DNA of 5,494 bases from JAAYBT01 sp964404395 (GTDB lineage Bacteria; Bacillota; Clostridia; Acetivibrionales; DTU013): assembly GCA_964404395.1 (NCBI GenBank), contig CAYOKA010000147.1, positions 1 to 5,494 of the forward strand. Direction: 5' to 3'. The position numbers and the translations under genes are program-made. The notes under the pieces were generated by a model. It did no database searches, was not told the DNA's origin, and saw only the letters and a program-made list of their open reading frames with translations. Below are positions 1 to 5,377 of this stretch, piece after piece. How positions within the stretch are numbered: the stretch's first letter is position 1; each line of letters starts with the position of its first letter.

Positions 1-1392
1 GATAAGCTTTACTACGTGCTTTACTCCAATGTATACAACTCCAACCGTCTGCAGTATGATGTAGATAACTTTCTCATCTGGTCTGACAGCATCCACGGCC
101 CCTGGAGCGATCCTGTTTATATTAATTCTAGTGGATTTGATGCTTCACTGTTTCATGATGATGATGGGCGAAAATGGGTTCTTAATCAGGAGCGGGATTT
201 CAGACCGGGGCACGAAACCATGCGGCCTATCATATTGCAGGAATACAGCCCGGAGCAGAAAAAATTAATCGGGGAGCCGGTGCGCCTTACCTACGGCGCT
301 ACAGAACGCGGCTTCACCGAAGCTCCACACATTTACAAGCGTAATGGCTTCTATTATCTCGTAACTGCCGAAGGAGGCACGGGCTATGGGCATTGTGTCG
401 CATTGCTGCGTTCAAAGAATGTAGACGGGCCCTATGAAAACTGTCCCCGCAATCCTATAATCACCTCAAATGCCACAGAGTTTAAGATGTGGCCGGACAT
501 CAATTATTCCATGCCTGATTTGTACAACCCCGATGTGATAATACAAAAGGCCGGGCATGGCTCGCTGGTAGAAACACAAAACGGAGAATGGTATATGCCG
601 CATCTATGTGGACGGCCTGTAATGCCGCAGAAAAGATGCATACTCGGCCGTGAAACAGCAATACAGAAGATGGAGTGGACAGAGGATGGCTGGCTGCAAA
701 TGGCTGACGGCACCAATATCGCCAAAGATAGCACTCCGGCTCCGAAGCTACCCGCTCACCCCTTCCCAAAGGATCCGCCCCGTTGCGATTTCGACAGCGA
801 GGTGCTGGACCAGAATTTCAACACGCCACGCAATGAGATTACCGGGGACTGGGCCGATTTGTCCGCGCGTCCGGGGTATTTACGGCTGCTCGGGCGTGAA
901 TCATTGACCAGCAACCATCATCCCAGCCTGATTGCCAGGCGCCTGACCGCTTTTAACGCTACAGTTACTACCAAGCTGGATTTTGCGGCCGATCGATATC
1001 AGCATCTGGCCGGGCTTACCTGCTACTATGAGCCCTCCAATTTTTACAGCATCTACAAGACCTACAGTGAGGAGCTCGACAGCAACGTTGTCGCCATAAG
1101 CGGCTATGTGAACAAAGAACATACAGACGGTGGAAAAGCCATTGCTGTCGTAGAAAAGGATGCGCCTGTGTATTTGAGGGCAGAAATCATGACTGATAAG
1201 CTGCAATTCTCCTTCAGCAAGGACGGTAATCATTTTGAAAAGCTGGGACCTGTTTTTGACATGACGACACTTTCAGACGAGGCCGTCGATTTTGGCGAAT
1301 TCACCGGAACCTTTGTAGGCATGTTTGCGCAGGATGCTCATCTGCGAAATAAGTACGCAGATTTTGATTTCTTCGAATACGTCGAAGGCTAG
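1..1392 (+). CDS. GH43 beta-xylosidase / alpha-L-arabinofuranosidase, 5'-truncated by window edge
   Basis: This enzyme probably removes xylose (or arabinose) units from xylo-oligosaccharides by inverting hydrolysis. No signal peptide can be judged because the N-terminus is outside the window. The frame is open from base 1, so a GTG at 16 is an internal Val codon and not a start; 463 residues are present. Counting from base 1, Asp47 in SSGFDASLFHDDDG matches the GH43 pKa-modulating Asp, and Glu107 in FTEAPHIY matches the general acid. Their 60-residue spacing is close to that recalled for Selenomonas SXA. The general-base Asp, near the N-terminus in the family, is missing with about 80 residues. 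QKAGHGSLVET (182-192) and GRETAIQK (216-223) are hallmarks of the GH43_11 group. From about residue 265 to the end is the C-terminal beta-sandwich (GH43_C2-like), ending in ADFDFFEYVEG. An extra segment of about 17-20 residues lies near 157-177. Family assignment is firm; the exact sugar specificity is inferred. Confidence 0.93.
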   Translation, partial: DKLYYVLYSNVYNSNRLQYDVDNFLIWSDSIHGPWSDPVYINSSGFDASLFHDDDGRKWVLNQERDFRPGHETMRPIILQEYSPEQKKLIGEPVRLTYGATERGFTEAPHIYKRNGFYYLVTAEGGTGYGHCVALLRSKNVDGPYENCPRNPIITSNATEFKMWPDINYSMPDLYNPDVIIQKAGHGSLVETQNGEWYMPHLCGRPVMPQKRCILGRETAIQKMEWTEDGWLQMADGTNIAKDSTPAPKLPAHPFPKDPPRCDFDSEVLDQNFNTPRNEITGDWADLSARPGYLRLLGRESLTSNHHPSLIARRLTAFNATVTTKLDFAADRYQHLAGLTCYYEPSNFYSIYKTYSEELDSNVVAISGYVNKEHTDGGKAIAVVEKDAPVYLRAEIMTDKLQFSFSKDGNHFEKLGPVFDMTTLSDEAVDFGEFTGTFVGMFAQDAHLRNKYADFDFFEYVEG

Positions 1393-1400
1393 GAGCAAAA

Positions 1401-1484
1401 CTCTGGGAGGGGCTGGTCGATGACTACGTCATCTGCTCGCCCATGCATCCTGGCATTGAGCCCTTCATCTTAAGCCGTATATGA
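1401..1484 (+). pseudogene. Possible C-terminal gene remnant downstream of the GH43 gene
   Basis: A stretch in frame 3, just after the GH43 stop, reads LWEGLVDDYVICSPMHPGIE followed by PFILSRI and a TGA. The frame is open back to about 1368 but has no ATG, GTG or TTG with a ribosome site near its beginning. Its 27 codons show a coding-like bias: G/C is 15/27 at position 1, 10/27 at position 2 and 20/27 at position 3, the ordering expected for genes of this GC class. I do not recognise the family. It could be the tail of a deleted gene once downstream of the xylosidase. A chance open stretch of this length is also quite possible. Confidence 0.3.
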
Positions 1485-1506
1485 CACGTGAATAGCTATA
1501 GATTTG

Positions 1507-1543
1507 AATGCTATGTGCGCTTTTGCACATAGCATTATTTCTT
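1507..1543. terminator. 12-bp perfect hairpin between convergent genes, likely terminator
   Basis: AATGCTATGTGC (1507-1518) and GCACATAGCATT (1525-1536) are exact inverted repeats around the loop GCTTTT. On the + strand the stem is followed by ATTTCTT, a modest U-tract, so it can end transcription of the GH43 gene. On the - strand it lies 36 nt past the stop of the last ABC permease gene, but the following bases (CAAATCTA) are a poor U-tract. It is therefore best as a + strand terminator and possibly bidirectional. Confidence 0.75.
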
Positions 1544-1571
1544 CAATACCTTTGCTCCATTCATCTTGCCT

Positions 1572-2453
1572 CTATAGCTTAGTCGTAATCAGATTCCCCG
1601 ACTCGTATTTTTCAAGTCCTCGCTTGAAAAACAAATAGGAAGCGCCTATATAAACCGCATCAATGGCCAGTAATCCCAAGAGGCCATACCAGCTGAAGGC
1701 AGAAAGCAGCCTGAAGGGTAGAAATACAATAAATCCGGTGGGAAGCAGGGTATACATAATCACCTTAACAGATTGCCTGTATATGCTGTCAGGATATATG
1801 GAGAAGTTTATGAGAAACTCCGTCACAAGCCTTGATATCCTCGATGAATTACCAATGTAAAAGGTAAGCGTGTCAGCAGCGGACATTATCGCTCCGGCCA
1901 GCAGTCCTCCGGCGGCTGTAAAGAGAATGAAGAGCAGCAGCTTGAGTGGAGCAAAGCCATATACCAGGAGTATGAGCACGAATCCATACACAAGATCTCC
2001 CCAGGCAGAAACAATCATCCTCGAGCAGTACACATTCACATAGACATCTTTAGGCTGCAGCAGATAGGTGTCCAGCTCACCATTCATAATAATCCTCGGC
2101 AGCTCCCTGACATTTCCGAAAAGGATATGAAGAAAGCCGTACGTAGAGGAGGATAAAGCCCATATTACCATAACATCCTTAAAGCCATATCCACCAATAG
2201 ATGAAACCTTCTGGAATATTACCCACCAGAAGAAGAGGAAAAATGCGTTGTTCAAGGCCATCCCAAGGGCTTGTGATATGAAGCTCACCCTGTATTCCAT
2301 GGCGGAGAGCAGGTTATACTTGAAATAAAGACATATTAGTCTCAGGTGCTGAAGAAAGCTCCATGCCAGTCTTCGTCCGCCCTTATCCGCATCCTTCCTT
2401 GTGCCTGTTTTCTCCTTGGCCTGTATACCTGATTTTCTATCCCCCGTTAACAT
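1572..2453 (-). CDS. ABC-2-type transporter permease, COG3694 class
   Basis: One of two membrane subunits of the exporter encoded here; it sits in the cytoplasmic membrane. The 293 residues contain about six hydrophobic segments, near 58-80, 92-113, 146-168, 170-193, 229-248 and 255-277. Features typical of the COG3694 (PF06182-related) family are MEYRVSFISQ (52-61), GELDTYLLQPKDVYVN (125-140), the FSIYPDSIY turn (217-225) and LLPTGFIVFLPFRLL (236-250). The ATG at 2453 lies inside the end of the preceding permease gene (17-nt overlap). It has a purine-rich GAGGGGAG site upstream, with 12 nt between its GGAG and the ATG. No later start exists before Met52, which would remove a conserved part. 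Residues 1-30 form a hydrophilic, Lys/Arg-rich extension that seems long for the family. It is the last gene of a three-gene operon; the transported substrate is unknown. Confidence 0.9.
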   Translation of the reverse strand: MLTGDRKSGIQAKEKTGTRKDADKGGRRLAWSFLQHLRLICLYFKYNLLSAMEYRVSFISQALGMALNNAFFLFFWWVIFQKVSSIGGYGFKDVMVIWALSSSTYGFLHILFGNVRELPRIIMNGELDTYLLQPKDVYVNVYCSRMIVSAWGDLVYGFVLILLVYGFAPLKLLLFILFTAAGGLLAGAIMSAADTLTFYIGNSSRISRLVTEFLINFSIYPDSIYRQSVKVIMYTLLPTGFIVFLPFRLLSAFSWYGLLGLLAIDAVYIGASYLFFKRGLEKYESGNLITTKL

Positions 2454-3228
2454 TGAGTTTTCTCACTCCCCTCGAATAGATTAATACCGATAAGGCTGCA
2501 AAAAGCGCCGTATATAATATCTGTATCGGTACTATACTAAGAAATTCCTCCATAGAAAAGGAGGTCAGCAATCTTGCCGGCACATATGCGATATAAGAAA
2601 AAGGCAGGTAGAGAGCAATTTCTCTAATTATCTTTGGCAAGAATTCCAGCGGCAGAAACAGCCCCAGCATGAAGGACAGCTTTTGCACAATCCAGTAAAA
2701 CGCCGAATTATCCTCAGTCCAAAAGGAGGCCATGCCAATGAAGGCATCCATAAAGAAATTGAGCAGGATCCCGAGCATGGCCGAAATAATAACGACCGGC
2801 AGCGCACTAATATTAAGCCCCTCCAGCTTTCCGACATATAGGAATCCCAGTAACAGCCCAACAGGCAGATTCGTCATCAGTCTGACCGCTATTTGTCCCA
2901 TGCCCTCAGAAAACTGGTAAAGCACAAAGCTATATGGCTTATTCAGCTTATAGGCTATATTGCCGCTCTTTATTTCCTCATTCATGCTGCGAAAAACATC
3001 ACTCTTTGAAAGGATAACCATTTCTGCGGCGATATAATACCAAACAAGCCTGTTTACCGTATACCCCTCCATTGACCCATCATTGAAGAAAATAGCCTCC
3101 CACAGCTGCATAAAAATAAATATAACCAAGGCGAAAAACAATGCTCCTGCAAGGAAGTCGGCGGTATAGATTAAGTTGCTGTTAATTCCTGTTTTCACCA
3201 CAAGCAAATACTTGCGCAGCTTCTTCAT
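2437..3228 (-). CDS. ABC-2-type transporter permease, COG4587 class
   Basis: The other membrane subunit, expected to pair with the COG3694-type protein and be driven by the ATPase upstream. It has 263 residues with hydrophobic stretches near 24-43, 60-75, 113-133, 141-166, 178-197, 203-220 and 228-250, so about six or seven membrane segments. Family signatures include EEIKSGNIAYKLNKPYSF (84-101), the cytoplasmic loop likely to contact the ATPase, and SFWTEDNSAFYWIVQKLSF (168-186) followed by GLFLPLEFLP (189-198). The start is secure: the ATG is 2 nt after the ATPase stop, and AGGAGG lies 7 nt before it. The length is normal for the family. The close spacing argues for translational coupling and equal production with the ATPase. 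Confidence 0.92.
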   Translation of the reverse strand: MKKLRKYLLVVKTGINSNLIYTADFLAGALFFALVIFIFMQLWEAIFFNDGSMEGYTVNRLVWYYIAAEMVILSKSDVFRSMNEEIKSGNIAYKLNKPYSFVLYQFSEGMGQIAVRLMTNLPVGLLLGFLYVGKLEGLNISALPVVIISAMLGILLNFFMDAFIGMASFWTEDNSAFYWIVQKLSFMLGLFLPLEFLPKIIREIALYLPFSYIAYVPARLLTSFSMEEFLSIVPIQILYTALFAALSVLIYSRGVRKLNVNGG

Positions 3229-3230
3229 GC

Positions 3231-4370
3231 CTATTCCTCCTCCCCGCCGCTATTCCCAGCCGTAGTTGAGCCTGTATCCGGATCTGTATCTGCGTACGTT
3301 TCTGTGTCCATATCTATGCCCGCATATGAATCCGTGCATGTGTTAGAATTTACATCCTCAAGCCCCTTATCCGTGTATATGTCGCCAATAATTTTTTCCA
3401 TCGGTATATCCGAAATAGTCACATCCATAATGCTTCCCGCCTGCATAAGGCGCAGCATGACCTCCTGAATTCCATCTCCCTCATCAACCTCCAGCTTCAT
3501 TGAAAGCCCTTTTCTTTTTAAGATATTAAGTCCTTCAAGCCTAGTATGATCTGATATGGCAGCAAATTTAACATCTATGACCTTCTTTTTCAGGTATCCA
3601 TACTTTAGAGCCTTTACGGAGCTATCCATCACGATTTTACCGTGGTTGATGATGACAGCTCTGTTACACAAATGCTCCACATCGCCAATGTCATGGCTGG
3701 TCAGAAATATTGTCGTCCTTTCTTCTTTATTGAGGCGTGTAATAAGCTCACGTATTTTCTGTTTCACCAGAACATCCAAACCAATTGTCGGCTCATCGAG
3801 AAAAATAATCTCCGGCTTATGTAGAATTGATGCTGCAAACTCACATCTCATACGCTGTCCCAGAGATAGCCTCCTAACCGGTATATCCATGAGCTCACCT
3901 ATTTCAAACAGCTCGACAATTTCATCTATCCTCTTGTCCAGAAGCTTACTATCCATCTCATATATGGCACCCAGCAGTCTGAAGCTATCCATTGGCGGAA
4001 GGTGAAACCACAACTGCGACTTTTGCCCGAAAACACTTCCGATCCTGTAGGAAAGGTTCTTTCTCTGTTTCCCGGGATCAAGCCCTAATACTGACATACT
4101 CCCTGATGTGGCATGTAAAATACCCGTAAGCATCTTGATGGTGGTAGATTTACCCGCGCCATTTGGACCCAGAAATGCAATCAGCTCGCCCCTTGGCACC
4201 TCAAGACTAATGCCATGAACCGCCTCAATCTCTCTGTATTCGGGCTTGACAAGGGATCTCACACTCTGTGTGAACCCTTCCTTCTTAATTTTAGTCCTAA
4301 AGACCTTTCTCAGATCCCTCGCTACAATAACAGTGTTATTGCCCGCTTCACCGATTCCTAATGTAGTCAT
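3231..4370 (-). CDS. ABC transporter ATP-binding protein, COG4586 class
   Basis: The cytoplasmic ATPase that should power export through the two permeases encoded next to it. I place the start at the ATG at 4370 (379 residues) because GGAGG sits 7 nt before it. An in-frame ATG at 4406 would add 12 residues but has only AAAGGT touching the codon. In the 379-residue numbering: Walker A GPNGAGKST 68-76, Q-loop Gln116 in FGQKSQLW, signature LSLGQ 168-172, Walker B IIFLDEP 188-194, D-loop GLD 197-199 and switch His226 in TSHD. All needed catalytic residues are present. FRTKIKKEGFTQSVRSLVKPEYRE (24-47) is the insertion before the first strand-loop usual for COG4586. After a normal regulatory C-domain, the last 45 or so residues are rich in Asp, Thr, Ser and Gly and end in GGEEE. 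That tail is not expected in the family. The last codons double as the Shine-Dalgarno of the next gene. Confidence 0.94.
   Translation of the reverse strand: MTTLGIGEAGNNTVIVARDLRKVFRTKIKKEGFTQSVRSLVKPEYREIEAVHGISLEVPRGELIAFLGPNGAGKSTTIKMLTGILHATSGSMSVLGLDPGKQRKNLSYRIGSVFGQKSQLWFHLPPMDSFRLLGAIYEMDSKLLDKRIDEIVELFEIGELMDIPVRRLSLGQRMRCEFAASILHKPEIIFLDEPTIGLDVLVKQKIRELITRLNKEERTTIFLTSHDIGDVEHLCNRAVIINHGKIVMDSSVKALKYGYLKKKVIDVKFAAISDHTRLEGLNILKRKGLSMKLEVDEGDGIQEVMLRLMQAGSIMDVTISDIPMEKIIGDIYTDKGLEDVNSNTCTDSYAGIDMDTETYADTDPDTGSTTAGNSGGEEE
3236..3245 (-). promoter_or_regulatory. Strong Shine-Dalgarno embedded in the ATPase 3' end
   Basis: GGGGAGGAGG on the - strand encodes the end of the ATPase (Gly-Gly-Glu-Glu-Glu) and lies 7 nt before the ATG of the COG4587-type permease. 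The same bases serve as coding sequence and ribosome site, which fits tight coupling of the two genes. Confidence 0.85.
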
Positions 4371-4377
4371 GCCTTCG

Positions 4378-4382
4378 CCTCC
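4378..4382 (-). promoter_or_regulatory. Shine-Dalgarno that decides the ATPase start
   Basis: GGAGG on the - strand, 7 nt before the ATG at 4370. This spacing is ideal, whereas the upstream in-frame ATG at 4406 has only a weak AAAGGT touching the start codon. The later start is therefore preferred. Confidence 0.7.
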
Positions 4383-4422
4383 ATCCAAACACACATTTTG
4401 AAGCATACCTTTTGCTTTTGTT

Positions 4423-4464
4423 GGCCCTTATATATTCGCCTTTATATATTCGCCTTTATATTTA
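4423..4464 (-). repeat. Three tandem 14-bp AT-rich units upstream of the ABC operon
   Basis: On the + strand the units are GGCCCTTATATATT (4423-4436), CGCCTTTATATATT (4437-4450) and CGCCTTTATATTTA (4451-4464). On the - strand, facing the operon, the unit reads AATATATAAAGGCG. Each copy contains a TATA-rich core that could act as a -10 element, and the 14-bp phase is about 1.3 helical turns. I see no matching good -35 box, so the true promoter cannot be fixed. The position, 53 nt before the ATPase start, makes a regulatory role plausible. Confidence 0.65.
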
Positions 4465-4493
4465 TCCGCTAACATGCACCTGGTATATGTGCC

Positions 4494-4508
4494 CGAATAT
4501 ATAAAAGC
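4494..4508 (+). repeat. Inverted copy of the 14-bp unit
   Basis: CGAATATATAAAAGC (4494-4508) is the reverse complement of GCCTTTATATATTCG (4438-4452) except for one base. The two arms flank 41 bases, so they could form a long AT-rich hairpin or present oppositely oriented protein sites. The outer end of this copy abuts the terminator stem at 4508. Confidence 0.6.
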
Positions 4509-4543
4509 CCTGCGAAATCACCTAAAAAAGTGACTCCGCAGGG
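4503..4543 (-). terminator. Terminator-like hairpin with U-tract reading toward the ABC operon
   Basis: CCCTGCG (4508-4514) pairs with CGCAGGG (4537-4543). After a small internal loop, TCAC (4518-4521) pairs with GTGA (4530-4533) around an 8-base loop. On the - strand the stem is followed by CTTTTAT, a usable U-tract. It would stop transcription coming from the acetyltransferase side (stop codon 309 nt upstream), or act as an attenuator if the ABC promoter lies further upstream. The + strand side (TTAGCTCC) lacks a U-tract, so the orientation is fairly clear. Confidence 0.7.
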
Positions 4544-4550
4544 TTAGCTC

Positions 4551-4674
4551 CTACGTGTAGGGCAATCTGCCCCTATGCTGCTCAAGCTTGGTATCTCTAA
4601 GCATACTCGCCTTTTGAGATATTTTGGCACAGACCCGCTTGTTTGCCAATAGCTTTTGCAGGAATTCCTGCAAA
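4551..4674 (-). ncRNA. Candidate structured RNA or leader ending at the terminator
   Basis: On the - strand a series of hairpins precedes the terminator. They are the 20-bp palindrome at 4655-4674, TTGGCA/TGCCAA at 4624-4649, TATCTC/GAGATA at 4592-4621 with a nested AAG(G)C/GCTT helix, a TAGGGGCA/TGCCCTA stem at 4558-4576, and CTAC/GTAG at 4551-4560. No open frame of note covers them. With the terminator at 4503-4543 this looks like a leader or small RNA of roughly 170-230 nt. I compared it from memory with T-box, 6S, tmRNA, SRP RNA and common riboswitch cores and saw no match. A promoter such as TTGATA-N17-TAACGA upstream is only suggestive. Confidence 0.3.
4655..4674. repeat. 20-bp perfect palindrome
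   Basis: TTTGCAGGAATTCCTGCAAA reads the same on both strands. If the adjoining AGCT on the left pairs with AGCT on the right (4678-4681), skipping four bases, the structure is longer. It could be a dimeric regulator site, a cruciform or RNA hairpin, or the scar of a mobile element. There is no gene-specific evidence for any of these. Confidence 0.7.
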
Positions 4675-4738
4675 GCAAAGCTCACTGCAAATTGGAATTT
4701 ATCGTTACCGTTTCAGGTAGACCATATCAACATGCTGT

Positions 4739-4855
4739 TCAGTCATCCACTTTGTACGATATTCTTTTACCAGACGCTATATTAGCCTTATCGTATGTAA
4801 TCATAACACGCGGCAAATTCAGTTCCTTAGCCTTAAGGCCGGAACTCCTTTTCAT
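4739..4855 (-). pseudogene. Remnant of a second GNAT acetyltransferase (COG3981-like C-terminal piece)
   Basis: A 38-codon frame holds LNLPRVMITYDKANIASGK, which closely resembles the CoA-binding helix-strand region of COG3981-type acetyltransferases (typically AKELGLxxVLITCDKDNIASAKVIEKNGG). The similarity stops after SGK (around 4766), where the family would continue with VIEKNGG. The frame ends at a TGA at 4739-4741. Its first ATG overlaps the stop codon of the upstream intact acetyltransferase gene (ATGA), but the N-terminal domain and motif A of the family are absent, so it cannot be a working enzyme. A second frame at 4767-4705 reads MTEQHVDMVYLKR then stop and may be more acetyltransferase C-terminus. 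The family call is from memory of the motif. Confidence 0.6.
4821..4846. repeat. Inverted repeat just after the acetyltransferase stop
   Basis: AGTTCC (4821-4826) and GGAACT (4841-4846) flank the inner palindrome GCCTTAAGGC (4830-4839). On the - strand it starts 5 nt after the stop codon of the intact acetyltransferase gene but is followed by GAATTTG, a poor U-tract, so it is at best a weak terminator. On the + strand the bases after it are T-rich, but no + strand gene precedes it. Confidence 0.4.
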
Positions 4856-5307
4856 TTGTTTTTATTCCATATATCTCTTTTCCGGTATAATACTTCGTTA
4901 TCACTTCGGTACCCTATATGCTCGTAAAATTCTTGTGCGACTAAATTATCTTTTCCAGTGAACAGTTGAAAATCATGAATACCTTGCTGACGATACCATT
5001 CTTCAGCATAACTTACTAATCCTTTTCCTATTCCTCTTTTTCGAAAATCGTCATGTACATATAATTCGGTTAATTCTACATAAAATACAGAATAGCAAAT
5101 TGATCTTAGCAACTGGCAACAGCAAAAACCTATCAACTTGTTGTCCATTCCTACAACAAATACAGTTTCAGCATCATTACGTTTGAGTCCTTCCACAACA
5201 CCCTCAAGTGAATTACATCCGTCTCCATTAAATAAATCATTTAATCTTTTCAATTCTATTGAATCATTTATATCAGCAACTCGGCAAACAAAACTCACTT
5301 TATTCAT
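4852..5307 (-). CDS. GNAT-family N-acetyltransferase
   Basis: A soluble enzyme expected to move an acetyl group from acetyl-CoA to an amine; the acceptor is unknown. The 151 residues are a full single GNAT domain. Strand beta-4 and motif A are VELTELYVHDDF (77-88) followed by RKRGIGKG (89-96), giving the R-x-x-G-x-G pyrophosphate loop at Arg89/Gly92/Gly94. Motif B is NLVAQEFYEHIGY (121-133), and the end LYRKRD fits the last strand. The ATG at 5307 is fixed by an in-frame TAA two codons upstream. It has only GGG directly before it and no well-spaced Shine-Dalgarno, so translation may be weak or need an upstream context. GC is about 33% over the lines counted, well below the 47-55% of neighbouring genes, which suggests recent acquisition. 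Its layout (small stand-alone gene, motif A close to aminoglycoside and other small-molecule acetyltransferases) leaves resistance, polyamine or protein acetylation all possible. Confidence 0.9.
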   Translation of the reverse strand: MNKVSFVCRVADINDSIELKRLNDLFNGDGCNSLEGVVEGLKRNDAETVFVVGMDNKLIGFCCCQLLRSICYSVFYVELTELYVHDDFRKRGIGKGLVSYAEEWYRQQGIHDFQLFTGKDNLVAQEFYEHIGYRSDNEVLYRKRDIWNKNK

Positions 5308-5377
5308 CCCTTATCAAGTAAATTTATATTTAGCAATTCCGTGGAGCGCCTATTTCTTTATAAATCGCAGAGCGATT
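5308..5377 (-). promoter_or_regulatory. AT-rich upstream region of the acetyltransferase gene, possible promoter
   Basis: On the - strand, TATAAA occurs at 5362-5357 and again at 5328-5323. The farther one would leave a leader of about 40 nt and the nearer one only about 8 nt. Neither has a recognisable -35 box 17 bases upstream. A small hairpin AATCGC-AGA-GCGATT (5363-5377) lies just above the farther one. The stretch is compatible with a promoter but does not prove one. Confidence 0.25.

Noticed and set aside
16..1392. Start of the xylosidase at the GTG at 16
   Set aside because: The frame is open to base 1 and the family has about 80 more residues, including the catalytic base, upstream. 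The GTG is an internal Val codon.
1572..4406. Several + strand frames and alternate - strand frames of 60-150 codons across the ABC operon
   Set aside because: They overlap the well-supported ATPase and permease genes and show no family motifs.
4423..4464. CRISPR array
   Set aside because: The repeat units are only 14 bp, directly adjacent with no spacers, and no cas gene is nearby.
4503..4740. T-box, 6S RNA, tmRNA, SRP RNA or a common riboswitch
   Set aside because: None of the conserved cores I know (for example the T-box AGGGTGGNACCGCG) is present, so only an unnamed structured RNA can be suggested.
4656..4961. 101-codon + strand frame starting with TTG
   Set aside because: It lies antisense to the acetyltransferase gene and to the acetyltransferase remnant, has no ribosome site, and begins inside the 20-bp palindrome. 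The - strand readings match a known family, so this is a shadow.
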